The notes under the pieces were generated by a model. It searched no databases, was not told the origin of the DNA, and saw only the letters and a program-made list of their open reading frames with translations. Below are positions 12,306-21,855 of a stretch of 64,000 nt of DNA, one piece after another. The stretch is from Phyllobacterium myrsinacearum (GTDB taxonomy: Bacteria > Pseudomonadota > Alphaproteobacteria > Rhizobiales > Rhizobiaceae), in assembly GCF_014138285.1 (NCBI RefSeq), contig NZ_JACGXN010000002.1, positions 434,001 through 498,000 of the forward strand, read 5' to 3'. Position 1 is the stretch's first letter, and the number at the start of each line of letters is the position of its first letter. A program made the position numbers and the translations under genes.

Positions 12306-12737
12306 TCACACGCCCTCCCGTTCGACAGGTTCCAGCCAATGCACGGACTTGCCGTCGCGTACCGCCTGAATGCTGACATAGGAGAATGTGCTGGTGTCAC
12401 TGGCGCCGTGCCAATGGCGCTCATCCGGCGCGAACCAGACACAATCCCCTGCCCGCAACTCTTCCAGCGGCCCGCCATCACGCTGGGCAACGCCGACCCC
12501 GGACAGAACATAGAGAAACTGTCCACGCGGATGGGTGTGCCAATGGGTAATGACGGCAGGGTCAACCGTGGCGCGCATCACGGTGTTTTCCGCTTCCTGC
12601 CCGCTTTCCAGCAGCATTTCGGCCCAGAACGGCGCCGAAGAGATTCCCTCGGGTGCGCGTCCGATTGCCGTTCCTGCCCGGAGCACAGTCATCTCCACCG
12701 GACAGGCCTTTGGCTTGATCATCGTATCGTCATTCAT
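12306..12737 (-). CDS. Cupin-domain protein
   Basis: A 143-residue single-domain cupin. The first motif reads HWHTHPRGQ (residues 65-73), so two to three histidines can bind metal, while the usual glutamate position is Gln73; the second motif has His108 and His110 (PDERHWH). Such small cupins resemble carboxymuconolactone- or mandelonitrile-lyase-like proteins, but the sequence does not decide. It is the middle gene of a three-gene operon, 32 bases after the tautomerase gene, and ends two bases before DUF4865. Confidence 0.82.
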   Translation of the reverse strand: MNDDTMIKPKACPVEMTVLRAGTAIGRAPEGISSAPFWAEMLLESGQEAENTVMRATVDPAVITHWHTHPRGQFLYVLSGVGVAQRDGGPLEELRAGDCVWFAPDERHWHGASDTSTFSYVSIQAVRDGKSVHWLEPVEREGV

Positions 12738-12769
12738 CGAACTATCCCTCGTATTGAATTAAAGCCGGA

Positions 12770-13159
12770 TCAGACGACTTCCAACATCTGCATGCCGCCA
12801 TTGCTGAACGACCATTCGTCCCGGGAGGATGTGCTGATGATGATCATGACATCTTCAGGCCGCACACCGGGGGAAGTCGCCAGCCGTTCCACAAGTCGCT
12901 CGTAGAATGCTTTCTTCGTTGCCGTATCGCGCGGCTTGCCGATTGCAATGGCAAAGATGATGAAATCATCCGAGCGCGGACCGCCGAGATAATTGCGGTC
13001 GAAAATGAACTCGTTCGGACGATGCTGGTGAATGACCTGAAAGAGATCATTAACGGGAACATTGAACGTCTCAATCATGGCCTGATACAGGTTGTCCGAT
13101 ATCGCCTTCAGGTACTCATCAGACTTGCCCTCGATCAGGGAAATGCGGGCGAAAGGCAT
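12770..13159 (-). CDS. Tautomerase-superfamily protein
   Basis: The mature protein should begin with a catalytic proline: starting at the ATG at 13159 gives MPFARISLIEGKSDEYLKA, where Pro2 becomes N-terminal after Met removal, the hallmark of the 4-oxalocrotonate tautomerase superfamily. This fixes the start over the longer ORF beginning at 13237. At 129 residues it is longer than the 60-residue 4-OT monomers and fits the two-motif family with the HRPNEFIFDRNY block. It is the first gene of the operon driven from the 140-bp divergent promoter shared with the LysR gene. Substrate unknown. Confidence 0.85.
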   Translation of the reverse strand: MPFARISLIEGKSDEYLKAISDNLYQAMIETFNVPVNDLFQVIHQHRPNEFIFDRNYLGGPRSDDFIIFAIAIGKPRDTATKKAFYERLVERLATSPGVRPEDVMIIISTSSRDEWSFSNGGMQMLEVV

Positions 13160-13246
13160 GGCACGATCCTTTTTGACTGGCGCCTCAGAACAAGAGGACA
13201 GGCGCAATTGAACTTGACGAAATTGTTTTAACACCACACAATAATC

Positions 13247-13257
13247 CTGATAATCAG
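13247..13257. promoter_or_regulatory. Candidate LysR operator in divergent promoter
   Basis: The perfect 11-bp dyad ctgataatcag lies in the 140-bp space between the divergent tautomerase operon and LysR gene. A related half (aattatcctga) follows at about 13271-13281. LysR-type regulators commonly bind such A/T-rich dyads between themselves and their divergent target. No binding data can be inferred beyond position and symmetry. Confidence 0.4.
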
Positions 13258-13299
13258 AAATATATGGATCAATTATCCTGAAAAAGTGGATTATTGGAA

Positions 13300-14202
13300 A
13301 TGCGCCGGACCATATTCGATTTGGACGTTTTGCGGACCTTTACGACAGGCGTCGATCTCGGCAATTTTGCCAAGGCAGCCGATAAGCTGGGCCGCTCCAC
13401 TTCTGCGGTCAGCGCTCAATTGAAAAAGCTGGAACAGCAGGCCGGGACACCGATTTTCCAGAAATCCGGACGCGGCCTTGCCCTGACCGACGCGGGCGAG
13501 ACGATGCTCGCCTATGCGCGCCGGCTGCTTGACCTCAATGACGAAGCAGCCAGCGCCATCCATGGCATCGAATTGGAAGGCTGGGTACGGCTCGGCCTGC
13601 AGGAGGATTTCGGTGAAACCTTGCTTCCCAATATTCTCGGGCAGTTTGCCCGCGCCCATCCGAAGGTGCGCATCGAAGCGCGCGTGGCCCGCAATGCGGA
13701 GCTTATTGAGCGTGTCACATCGGGCCGCCTGGATCTCGCGCTGGCATGGAACAACAGCGCGCCTCTTCCTAACAGCGAACGCGTCATGGAGGTTCCCATG
13801 TGCTGGGTCGGCCCTGTCAATCCCAACCTGATCTGGCACAGATCTGATGGTGAACCCTTGCCGCTGGCCGCACTCGAAGCACCCTGCCTCCTGCGCACCG
13901 CCGCCATCAATGCACTGGATCGTGCCGGCATAGCCTGGCGTCTCGCCTTTATCAGTCCAAGCCTCGGCGGATTGTGGGCAGCGACAGCGGCAGGTTTGGG
14001 TCTGACAATCCGCACGCCGATTGGTTTGCCGAAAACGGTACAGCCGATACTACCGGGAGAAAACGGTCTGCCAATGCTGCCGAAAATCGGGCTCGACCTG
14101 CACCGCGCCGATGCAGAATCCGCACCCGTCACAGCCCGGCTGGCATCGATCATCCTGCATGCATTGCAGGAATTCCAGCCAGCCGATGCAAAAGCTGCTT
14201 AG
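13300..14202 (+). CDS. LysR-family transcriptional regulator
   Basis: A 300-residue regulator with an N-terminal winged helix-turn-helix (FDLDVLRTFTTGVDLGNFAKAA, then STSAVSAQLKKLEQQ) and a C-terminal periplasmic-binding-like effector domain starting near residue 90. The ATG at 13300 is preferred to the TTG at 13294. It is divergent from the tautomerase-cupin-DUF4865 operon and most probably controls it in response to a small molecule. It does not belong to the surrounding conserved lpxC-bamD order, so it appears to be part of an accessory cassette. Confidence 0.9.
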   Translation: MRRTIFDLDVLRTFTTGVDLGNFAKAADKLGRSTSAVSAQLKKLEQQAGTPIFQKSGRGLALTDAGETMLAYARRLLDLNDEAASAIHGIELEGWVRLGLQEDFGETLLPNILGQFARAHPKVRIEARVARNAELIERVTSGRLDLALAWNNSAPLPNSERVMEVPMCWVGPVNPNLIWHRSDGEPLPLAALEAPCLLRTAAINALDRAGIAWRLAFISPSLGGLWAATAAGLGLTIRTPIGLPKTVQPILPGENGLPMLPKIGLDLHRADAESAPVTARLASIILHALQEFQPADAKAA

Positions 14203-14247
14203 GTGAACTTGGTTGTGTCGCTGGATGCTGCAGAAAATGCGGTGCGC

Positions 14248-14273
14248 GGTTCGTGGTTCGACAAGCTCACCAT
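14248..14273. repeat. Dispersed palindromic repeat, single arm
   Basis: One arm (ggttcgtggttcgacaagct plus caccat) of the family whose two-armed copies are at 8803-8930 and 35232-35300. The opposite arm is missing here. It lies in the 105-bp gap between the LysR stop and the lpxC stop, exactly at one edge of the accessory cassette. Confidence 0.8.
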
Positions 14274-14307
14274 CAATATGCCATGCAAAACTATCGGGTC
14301 GGAATAG

Positions 14308-15270
14308 CTAAACAGCCCACGGGGCAAACACCGGCGCATTGACTGCAATCAGCGGTGCGCCGCGGTCATGTCCCGCCGCCTCGACGATTTCAAACGCCGA
14401 ATGGTCAGCCAGCAGCGCGCGAAGAGCCATGGCGTTCAGGCGATGGCCGCCGCGATGAGAGCGGAAGCAGCCGATGAACGGCGCCCCCGCCAGAGCGAGA
14501 TCCCCGACGGCATCGAGGGTCTTGTGCCTGACGAATTCATCCCTGAAACGCAGTCCGCCGGGATTGATGACATTGTTGTCGTCACCAATGACGAGCGAGT
14601 TATCAAGTGATGACGCAAGTGCCAGCCCCGCCGCCCAGAGCTTTTCCACATCCCGCATGAACCCGAAGGTCCGGGCACGGGAGATCTCGTCGCGGAAAAC
14701 CGCCTCGCTCATATCACCGGAAAAGGTCTGTCTGCCGATCACAGGCGTTTCGAAATCGATCTCCACCTCGTAGCGCGTGCCATCATAGGGCAGAAACTCC
14801 GCCCACGATTCTCCGGCTTCAATCCGCGATGGTTTCAGAACACGAATGAAGCGGCGCTTGGCTGTCTGGGGCGCAAATCCAGCCTGATCAAAGGCCGCAA
14901 GGAAAGCGGCCGATGTGCCATCGACGATCGGCACTTCCGGCCCGTCAATCTCGATAATGAGATTGTCGATTCCTGCCCCTGCTATCGCCGCCATGACGTG
15001 TTCAACCGTGCTGATGGTCACACCATCCCGGTTGGCGAGGGTTGTGCTCAGATCCGTTGTGCCGACTTCTGAAACCAGCGCCCTGATTGCATGGCTGGTT
15101 CCAGCGGGATCGATCCTGTGAAACACAATCCCGGTATTGGCGTCCGAGGGCAAAAAGGTCATGCTGACAGGCGTGCCGCTATGCACGCCAATACCCGAGA
15201 GCGAGACCGGTTCTGCAATGGTCATTTGATAGTCGCGCAACTGGGGCCCCTGATTTGTCAATGTCATCAT
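14308..15270 (-). CDS. lpxC: UDP-3-O-acyl-N-acetylglucosamine deacetylase LpxC
   Basis: LpxC is the zinc deacetylase that commits UDP-GlcNAc to lipid A synthesis in the cytoplasm. Zinc ligands and catalytic residues appear in STVEHVMAA (His), the block DEFVRHKTLDAVGDLAL (His, Asp) and SHRGGHRLN (His). The start is set at the ATG at 15270 (or 15267, adjacent codon), giving about 320 residues, the family's usual size; the frame stays open further upstream but without homology. It follows ftsZ after an intrinsic terminator, the conserved rhizobial order ftsA-ftsZ-lpxC, and so likely has its own promoter. Confidence 0.96.
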   Translation of the reverse strand: MMTLTNQGPQLRDYQMTIAEPVSLSGIGVHSGTPVSMTFLPSDANTGIVFHRIDPAGTSHAIRALVSEVGTTDLSTTLANRDGVTISTVEHVMAAIAGAGIDNLIIEIDGPEVPIVDGTSAAFLAAFDQAGFAPQTAKRRFIRVLKPSRIEAGESWAEFLPYDGTRYEVEIDFETPVIGRQTFSGDMSEAVFRDEISRARTFGFMRDVEKLWAAGLALASSLDNSLVIGDDNNVINPGGLRFRDEFVRHKTLDAVGDLALAGAPFIGCFRSHRGGHRLNAMALRALLADHSAFEIVEAAGHDRGAPLIAVNAPVFAPWAV

Positions 15271-15435
15271 AAATTCGATCTGCGCCGCTTTGTCAGAATC
15301 AAACTGAACCACGGCTATTTTGCGCCGCAAGATACAGTTGTCATGGCACCAGACAAAATCACGGTTTCTACAGCCGCATAACCATGCTGCTCGGGCAAAA
15401 ATGAGGTCGTTCCCAAGCTTTTTCAATAGTTTGAA

Positions 15436-15469
15436 AGAAAAAACCCGCCATTGAGGCAATGGCGGGTTT
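15436..15469 (-). terminator. Intrinsic terminator of ftsZ
   Basis: A 13-bp stem (aaacccgccattg / caatggcgggttt) with a 3-base loop. Read on the minus strand it runs into TTTTTTCTTTC. It lies 28 bases after the ftsZ stop and separates the dcw transcript from lpxC. Confidence 0.9.
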
Positions 15470-15496
15470 CATATTTCTTAATAATACGTGATCGGA

Positions 15497-17191
15497 TCAG
15501 TTGGCCTGACGGCGCAGGAACGCCGGGATTTCCAGCTGGTCATCTTCCGACGACTGGCGTGACTGGGGCTGAACACGGCCCTGTTCGTCAAGCTGACCAC
15601 GGCGTGGTGCATAGATCGACGCATCCTGCGACAGCGGACGGCGTGGCTCTGCCGGGCGCATGGCCGGTTCACGTGGCTGCGCTGGCTCAAGCCGTGCAGT
15701 GTCATCGTCGCGGCGGGTCAGGCCAGCGGTCAGGCGCTTCAGAAGACCCATCGGGCCGCGGTCTTCGTGGCTGTCATAGGATGCCTGGTCACGGCCATGA
15801 TCGCGAGCATTCAGTTCAGCCTGAACAACTGGCGGGAAGTCAGCAACGTTTGGCATGCGTGGTGCCGGAGCTGGCTGTGGAGCCGGTGCTGCCTGCATCG
15901 CAACCTGCGGCTGTGCTACAGGCTGATGAACGGGCTGCTGCGGAGCTGCGGCAACCGGTGCATCAAACACTTCCGGAGCAGGAGCCTGGAAAATGCGGCT
16001 CTGCGGACGGAATTCCTGTTCGGCAGGCTGTGGTGCACGCTGCGGCATTTCCATTTCGGCGGCGCGAATGGCGTCGGCGACAGGATCTGTGATGCGAGCA
16101 GCTGGCTGCTGCACGACAGGACGTGGTGCAACGGTTTCTACCCGGGCAGCTGGCTGCTGGACAGGCTTGGCGATCGGCTTCATCGGCTGGCGAAATTCGA
16201 TCGGCGCAGGGGCCGACTCTCCCAGCTGCTTGTCGATACCTGTTGCCACGACCGAAACGCGGATGATGCCTTCCAGGCTTTCGTCGAAGGTTGCGCCGAG
16301 GATGATGTTGGCATCCTGGTCGACTTCTTCGCGGATGCGGGTTGCAGCTTCGTCCACCTCGAACAGCGTCATGTCACGGCCACCGGTGATCGAGATCAAG
16401 AGACCCTTGGCACCGCGCATGGAGGTTTCGTCAAGCAGCGGGTTGGCAATTGCAGCTTCGGCAGCGGCCATGGCGCGACCGTCACCGGATGCCTCGCCCG
16501 TGCCCATCATCGCCTTGCCCATCTCGCGCATGACCGAACGAACGTCGGCAAAATCGAGATTGATCAGGCCTTCCTTGACCATCAGGTCGGTGATGCAGGC
16601 AACACCGGAGTAAAGAACCTGATCAGCCATGGCGAAGGCATCGGCAAAGGTCGTCTTGTCATTGGCGATGCGGAAGAGGTTCTGGTTTGGAATGACGATC
16701 AGTGTATCGACGTTCTTCTGCAGGTCCTCGATACCCATGTCGGCGGTGCGCATGCGGCGCTGACCTTCGAAATGGAAAGGCTTGGTGACGACACCAACCG
16801 TCAGGATGCCTTTTTCACGTGCGGCGCGGGCAACGACGGGCGCTGCACCGGTACCGGTACCGCCACCCATGCCTGCGGTTACGAAGCACATGTGCGTGCC
16901 CTGCAGGTGATCGTTGATTTCATCGATGCATTCTTCAGCCGCCGCACGGCCGACTTCCGGCTGCGAACCAGCGCCGAGACCTTCGGTTACCGCAGCACCA
17001 AGCTGAATAAGACGTTCAGCCTTTGACTGCGACAGCGCCTGGGCGTCCGTATTGGCCACAACAAACTCAACACCGCGCAAACCGGCATTGATCATGTTAT
17101 TGACCGCGTTGCCACCGCCACCGCCAACACCAAATACGGTGATCCGGGGCTTAAGCTCGGTAATGTCCGGCTTTTGCAGATTGATGCTCAT
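15497..17191 (-). CDS. ftsZ: Cell division protein FtsZ (long C-terminal linker)
   Basis: FtsZ is the tubulin-like GTPase that forms the division ring. The GTPase core (residues about 15-320) has [10 protein letters not shown] and the tubulin signature GGGTGTG at residues 109-115. A long disordered linker rich in Pro, Gln and Ala (about 320-545) follows, and the protein ends with the conserved tail peptide [15 protein letters not shown] that binds FtsA and other partners. At 564 residues it is far longer than E. coli FtsZ (383), as is usual in rhizobia. It is the last gene of ddlB-ftsQ-ftsA-ftsZ. Confidence 0.98.
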   Translation of the reverse strand: MSINLQKPDITELKPRITVFGVGGGGGNAVNNMINAGLRGVEFVVANTDAQALSQSKAERLIQLGAAVTEGLGAGSQPEVGRAAAEECIDEINDHLQGTHMCFVTAGMGGGTGTGAAPVVARAAREKGILTVGVVTKPFHFEGQRRMRTADMGIEDLQKNVDTLIVIPNQNLFRIANDKTTFADAFAMADQVLYSGVACITDLMVKEGLINLDFADVRSVMREMGKAMMGTGEASGDGRAMAAAEAAIANPLLDETSMRGAKGLLISITGGRDMTLFEVDEAATRIREEVDQDANIILGATFDESLEGIIRVSVVATGIDKQLGESAPAPIEFRQPMKPIAKPVQQPAARVETVAPRPVVQQPAARITDPVADAIRAAEMEMPQRAPQPAEQEFRPQSRIFQAPAPEVFDAPVAAAPQQPVHQPVAQPQVAMQAAPAPQPAPAPRMPNVADFPPVVQAELNARDHGRDQASYDSHEDRGPMGLLKRLTAGLTRRDDDTARLEPAQPREPAMRPAEPRRPLSQDASIYAPRRGQLDEQGRVQPQSRQSSEDDQLEIPAFLRRQAN

Positions 17192-17257
17192 TTGTTTGTT
17201 CCTTTTTCCTTTACCGCTTCGCCGCCGCGGTATCTTTTTTGGGTTTCCCCGGATTGA

Positions 17258-18580
17258 TCAAAAACTCTCTTTCAGCCACTGGCCGATACGCTGAAAACGC
17301 CCACCCGTACCTGTCATCAGCGATGATGAACCGGCCTTTACAGAACGCTCCTCAATTCCTGCCACCTGCGGATAGATCAACAGACCCACCGCTGCGGAGA
17401 AAGCTGGCCCCTTGGCGGCTTCGGGAAGCCCCGTAACACCCAGAGGACGGCCAATACGTACGTTGCGGGCCAGGATACGGCGCGCCACTTCAGGCAAGCC
17501 GGCCAACTGGCTGGCTCCACCTGTCAGGACAACACGCTTGCCGACAATCTGGCCGTAGCCGGACTGGTTCAGGCGATCGCGTGCCAATTCCAGTGTCTCT
17601 TCAACACGCGCCCGGATGATGCGTGTCAGCACCGCGCGTGGATATTGATTGGGGACATCACGTCCGTCATTGCCGAGCGGCGAGACGCTGATGAGATCCC
17701 GGTCATCGGCTGCACTCGGCAGGGCCGAACCGTGCATGACCTTCAGACGCTCCGCATCGTCCATATGGGCGGAGAGACCGCGAGCCACATCCATCGTGAC
17801 GTGGTTGCCGCCGATGGCGATGGCGTCCGCATGAATGAACTTGCCTTCAGAGAATACGGAAATCGTCGTGGTGCCGCCGCCCATGTCGATGCAGGCAGCA
17901 CCCATTTCCGCTTCGTCATCGACGAGGGCTGAAAGGCCACTGGCATAAGGGGTTGCAATCATCGCTTCGACCGAAAGGTGGCAGCGGTTGACGCACAGTT
18001 CCAGATTGCGCAATGGCGCCGCGTCGGCTGTCAGCACATGCATCTCGACACCGAGTGTATCCCCGATCATGCCAAGCGGATCACGAATACCCTTCTCACC
18101 ATCGAGCGCATAGCCGATCGGCAGCGAATGCACGAGGTGACGCTCCGTTGCCAGCGCCTGCTTGGCACCGGCAGCAAGCACCCGGCGGATATCGGACTGA
18201 TCGACTTCATGTCCGCCCAGATTGATGCTGGCGGAAAAGCTTTCGCTCTTCAGGCGCCCGGCGGAAATATTGACAATCATCGAATCGACGGTCAGGCCAG
18301 CCATGCGTTCGGCCGCATCGACAGCCAGGCGGATGGCCTGTTCCGCCGCATCCAGATTGACGATCACGCCTGATTTGATGCCGCGTGACTTCTGGTGGCC
18401 GATGCCGAGCACCTCGATGCGATGCGTGCGGCCGGGCAGGTGCGCGCTTTCCTCGCGCGGACGCAGCCGGGCGATGATGCAGCACACCTTGCTTGAACCA
18501 ATATCAAGAACCGTCAAAGACCGCGTCCGTTTTGCGGAAGCAGCTCCAGTCGACGTGCTCTTACCGTTCAGAATACTCAT
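17258..18580 (-). CDS. ftsA: Cell division protein FtsA
   Basis: FtsA is the actin-like ATPase that anchors FtsZ to the membrane. The phosphate-binding motif LTVLDIGSSKVCCIIARL lies near residue 25, the second phosphate motif is CIDMGGGTTTISVF around 230, and the adenosine-binding VVLTGGASQLAGL is near 375. The C-terminus ends in a short amphipathic segment (FQRIGQWLKESF), the membrane-targeting helix. Length 440 fits rhizobial FtsA. It overlaps the ftsQ stop by four bases (ATGA); a 66-bp spacer separates it from ftsZ. Confidence 0.97.
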   Translation of the reverse strand: MSILNGKSTSTGAASAKRTRSLTVLDIGSSKVCCIIARLRPREESAHLPGRTHRIEVLGIGHQKSRGIKSGVIVNLDAAEQAIRLAVDAAERMAGLTVDSMIVNISAGRLKSESFSASINLGGHEVDQSDIRRVLAAGAKQALATERHLVHSLPIGYALDGEKGIRDPLGMIGDTLGVEMHVLTADAAPLRNLELCVNRCHLSVEAMIATPYASGLSALVDDEAEMGAACIDMGGGTTTISVFSEGKFIHADAIAIGGNHVTMDVARGLSAHMDDAERLKVMHGSALPSAADDRDLISVSPLGNDGRDVPNQYPRAVLTRIIRARVEETLELARDRLNQSGYGQIVGKRVVLTGGASQLAGLPEVARRILARNVRIGRPLGVTGLPEAAKGPAFSAAVGLLIYPQVAGIEERSVKAGSSSLMTGTGGRFQRIGQWLKESF

Positions 18581-19530
18581 ATACGCTTCTCCGAACGCTT
18601 AGGCGCTTTGTCTCGCGCCTTCAAAAACTCTACACGCTGAACCATCGCATCTGGCGTCAGCTTCAAAACAACTCTGTCGGCAAGCCGCATATCCACGGAC
18701 GAGATCGCCCGGGACAGGAGCCCGTCCTTCCGGTCCATGGCAACAATATCCGCAAGCGCCTGGTCAATACGGAACTCCGGCAACTTCACTGTCACGCCGT
18801 TCTTCAGGATCAGATCCCAGCGCCGGTCAGCCACCCGGGCATAGGCCTTGACCTGTGAAACGACATCCGGAAACGCTGCAATCTGCGCAAACAGTATCTT
18901 CGCCTGCTTGTCGGCACCGGCGCCCATGATCAGCGGCAGAGCTGAATGGCGGCCGGCGGAATAGGGAACGATGACGCGGCCGTCAGCATCGATAACCGAG
19001 AGGTCATCGCCGTTCTGCCAGACTGCCAGCGCGGACCGCTCGTGAATCGAAATCTGGATCGTGTTCGGGTAGACCTTGAACACATCGACGGATTCGACCC
19101 AGGGTAAGGTTGCGACGGCCTTTTGCGCATCGGCTGCGCTCAGACCGACCAGTGAAGTCTCGCCATCAAGACCAAGAGCACCGAGCACGTCGATCTCGGA
19201 GGTCTCCTTGTTGCCGACCACTTTCACATCTTCAATGGCAAAACCGAAGGTCGAGGTCGTAACCTTGACCACCTCGGGGGCATGACCACCGAGAATGGCA
19301 CCGTAAGCACCTGTCAGAGCCAGAAAAACCACGGCACCGAGGGTCCCGGTATGGTTCGGTATATGAACCTCGCCCTCGACCATGCGGGTAAAGACACGCA
19401 CGGGCTTGCGCAGGAATTTCGGCAGGACGAATCGGAAACGGCCAAAAGCCCCATAGGTGTACGACGGCCTGTCCGAAGACACCGGCGCTACACCCCGCGG
19501 GTGAACTTTTTTGCCCTTCAACGCAAACAC
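18577..19530 (-). CDS. ftsQ: Cell division protein FtsQ
   Basis: FtsQ is a bitopic division protein linking the FtsZ ring to the septal synthase. A cytoplasmic N-terminus with many Arg/Lys, one membrane helix (about residues 65-85, [19 protein letters not shown]), a POTRA domain ([20 protein letters not shown]) and the FtsQ domain are visible. The GTG at 19530 is the preferred start because GGAGG stands seven bases before it; the frame also allows TTG at 19551. The start overlaps the ddlB stop by 13 bases, and the stop overlaps ftsA by four, indicating coupling. Confidence 0.93.
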   Translation of the reverse strand: MFALKGKKVHPRGVAPVSSDRPSYTYGAFGRFRFVLPKFLRKPVRVFTRMVEGEVHIPNHTGTLGAVVFLALTGAYGAILGGHAPEVVKVTTSTFGFAIEDVKVVGNKETSEIDVLGALGLDGETSLVGLSAADAQKAVATLPWVESVDVFKVYPNTIQISIHERSALAVWQNGDDLSVIDADGRVIVPYSAGRHSALPLIMGAGADKQAKILFAQIAAFPDVVSQVKAYARVADRRWDLILKNGVTVKLPEFRIDQALADIVAMDRKDGLLSRAISSVDMRLADRVVLKLTPDAMVQRVEFLKARDKAPKRSEKRI

Positions 19531-20444
19531 GATGCGTCCTCCACCATCCAACTCAACAATTCACCGAAGGTATGCCCCGCAGCTTTGGCGATATCAGGTA
19601 CAAGGGATGTTGGAGTCATGCCCGGCTGAGTGTTTACCTCGAGCCAAATCAGTTCACCATCTTCGGAAAAACGGTCGTCGTAACGGAAGTCCGACCGGCT
19701 AATCCCTTTACATCCAATTGCCTGATGCGCCTTGAGTGCTAGTGTTTGTATTTTTTGGTAAATTTTTAGTGAAATTTTAGCCGGACACACATGATTTGAT
19801 CCGCCTGCAACATATTTTGAATCATAATCGTAGAACTGATGCCCCACAGGGATGATTTCGCACACCCCGATTGCCACATCGCCCATGACGGCACAGGTCA
19901 ACTCCCGCCCGTGAACGTAGCGCTCGACCATGATAGTGCTGCCATATTTCCATTCGGCGGACGTGATCACCTGCGGCGGATGCGACTGATCCTCCTTGAC
20001 GATGACAACACCGAAGCTCGACCCCTCGTTTACGGGCTTGACCACATAGGGCGGCTTCATCGGATGCTTCGTCGTGAAATCGAATCGGCTCATCACCCTG
20101 GCTTCAGCCACGGGAATACCGGCCGCCTTGGCGACAGTCTTGGCCTGTTCCTTGTTCATGGCCAGTGCCGAAGCGAGCACACCGGAATGGGTATAGGGAA
20201 TTTCCAGATATTCAAGGATACCCTGGATCGTACCATCTTCACCAAACGGGCCATGAAGCGCATTGAAGGCCACATCGGGACGGAGTTCAGCGAGCACACT
20301 GGCAATGTCCCGGGTCACATCAACACGGGTGATCTGATAGCCTTCGGCTTCCAAAGCATCGGCGCAGGCATTGCCCGAGGAGAGACTCACCGGACGCTCC
20401 GATGAAAATCCGCCCATCAGCATCGCAACATGCTTTTTCGCCAT
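19518..20444 (-). CDS. ddlB: D-alanine--D-alanine ligase
   Basis: Ddl joins two D-alanines for the peptidoglycan stem peptide in the cytoplasm, using an ATP-grasp fold. The N-terminal motif [19 protein letters not shown], the central [15 protein letters not shown] loop, [11 protein letters not shown] and the C-terminal metal-binding block [15 protein letters not shown] are all intact. Length 308 is normal. It follows murB after a 380-bp gap that is unusually rich in GANTC sites and probably carries the promoter for ddlB-ftsQ-ftsA-ftsZ. Confidence 0.97.
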   Translation of the reverse strand: MAKKHVAMLMGGFSSERPVSLSSGNACADALEAEGYQITRVDVTRDIASVLAELRPDVAFNALHGPFGEDGTIQGILEYLEIPYTHSGVLASALAMNKEQAKTVAKAAGIPVAEARVMSRFDFTTKHPMKPPYVVKPVNEGSSFGVVIVKEDQSHPPQVITSAEWKYGSTIMVERYVHGRELTCAVMGDVAIGVCEIIPVGHQFYDYDSKYVAGGSNHVCPAKISLKIYQKIQTLALKAHQAIGCKGISRSDFRYDDRFSEDGELIWLEVNTQPGMTPTSLVPDIAKAAGHTFGELLSWMVEDASCLR

Positions 20445-20591
20445 GGAGGCAACCCCTTGTACACATCCCCATCACTACTGCGCCGTGCATCGCCCGGATG
20501 CACAAAGGACGCAGCAGCATCCTTTGTCAGCGCATAACCCTCTCCAAAATCGAAGCGATTTTCAGGGTTCTGCGCGGCGAAAAAAGAACGT

Positions 20592-20799
20592 GAGTCTCCA
20601 CAAGCCCGGCGATCAAGACCGCAGGCACCCGAGGCTGACAAAATCAGCCGACTCAAATCAGTTAACGCTTGCCCCTAAAGAATCAGAGAGTTGATTCCGT
20701 GACAAGTCCCCTTTGATTCAACAATGAAATTTGGCGTAAAAAAAAGTGTTTGCGATTCAATTTCGGAAACAAAATCAGAGGCAAACGCGCCCCTGATTC
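20592..20799. promoter_or_regulatory. GANTC (CcrM-site) cluster upstream of ddlB-ftsQAZ
   Basis: Seven GANTC sites occur in 208 bp: starting at 20592 (GAGTC), 20650 (GACTC), 20680 (GAATC), 20693, 20715, 20754 and 20795 (all GATTC). Random expectation for such a length is about one. GANTC is the target of the cell-cycle methyltransferase CcrM in alphaproteobacteria, where methylation together with GcrA controls division genes. The cluster fills the gap between the murB stop and the ddlB start. The rest of the 380-bp gap (20445-20824) is A/T-rich towards murB and shows no gene. Confidence 0.6.
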
Positions 20800-20824
20800 A
20801 TTGTAAAAAAAATTTCGGTTTTTT

Positions 20825-21799
20825 CTACAAAAGCTGGCCCAGATACTCCTGGACTTCCTGTCCGGGACGGAAAAGTCCCAAACGCTTGATTTCCCAGTGC
20901 AGGTGGATGCCGGAATTCTGCAGCACGCGCGAACGGATTGTCTCCCCGAGCGTTTCCAGGTCATGACCGGTGGCGGTGCCCGTATTGATCATGAAATTGC
21001 AGTGCATCGGCGACATTTGCGCCCCGCCAATCATCAGGCCACGCCCGCCGGCCGCATCGATTTCCTTCCACGCGGAGGTGCCTTCAGGGTTCTTGAACGT
21101 TGAACCGCCGGTCTTCTCCCGGATTGGCTGCACTGTCTCGCGGTGCTGCTGCACCGCGTTCATAGCGGCCTGTATCTCGTAGGTTTCGCCGGGTGTGCCT
21201 TCCAGCAGCGCGGAGGTGAAGATCAGGTCCTTGGCAGCACCGGAATGGCGATAGGCATAGCCCATGTCGGCATTGGACAGGATGTGTACATTGCCCTTGC
21301 GGTCCAGCGCACGCACCTCGACAACCCGTTCCCGCGTTTCGACGCCATTGGCACCGGCGTTCATGCGCAGCGCACCGCCCAGTCCGCCTGGAATCCCATG
21401 GTAAAAATGGAAACCGGCAATCTTCGCTTCAAGCGCAGTTGCGGCAAGCCGCTTGTCGGGCGTTGCAGCCCCTGCCCGCAGTTGCGTATCGCCAACGCGC
21501 TCGACCTCGCCAAAGCCCTTGGCGGACAGACGAACGACAAAACCCGGCACGCCGCCATCCCGCACCAGAAGGTTGGAACCGATGCCGACGACAAGGATCG
21601 GATACTCCTCGGGGACAGCTTGCAGGAAGGCAGCAAGGTCTTCTTCATCGGCGGGCTGGAACATGACTTCCGCCGGGCCGCCGGCGCGGAACCAGGTGAC
21701 CTTTTCCATCCCCATATTGGGCGTCAGACGCCCGCGCAGCCCCGAGAAACGATCCCCGAGCTTGCCAAGCAGGGCCTCGCCGTCAATCCTTGAAGACAT
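20825..21799 (-). CDS. murB: UDP-N-acetylenolpyruvoylglucosamine reductase MurB
   Basis: MurB is the FAD enzyme that makes UDP-MurNAc. The ATG at 21799 has a clear GGAAGG ribosome site and gives 324 residues ([15 protein letters not shown] start); the open frame to 21946 only reads into repeat sequence. The FAD-binding segment ([22 protein letters not shown]), [16 protein letters not shown], and the catalytic serine loop [14 protein letters not shown] are visible. It is separated from murC by a 328-bp gap largely filled by the inverted-repeat element 21856-22131, unlike the otherwise near-gapless dcw run. Confidence 0.96.
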   Translation of the reverse strand: MSSRIDGEALLGKLGDRFSGLRGRLTPNMGMEKVTWFRAGGPAEVMFQPADEEDLAAFLQAVPEEYPILVVGIGSNLLVRDGGVPGFVVRLSAKGFGEVERVGDTQLRAGAATPDKRLAATALEAKIAGFHFYHGIPGGLGGALRMNAGANGVETRERVVEVRALDRKGNVHILSNADMGYAYRHSGAAKDLIFTSALLEGTPGETYEIQAAMNAVQQHRETVQPIREKTGGSTFKNPEGTSAWKEIDAAGGRGLMIGGAQMSPMHCNFMINTGTATGHDLETLGETIRSRVLQNSGIHLHWEIKRLGLFRPGQEVQEYLGQLL

Positions 21800-21855
21800 G
21801 ATATCCTTCCAGCAGTTATGGCGCGAGACGCAGAGGGTCCCGCGCAGCCGCGAAA

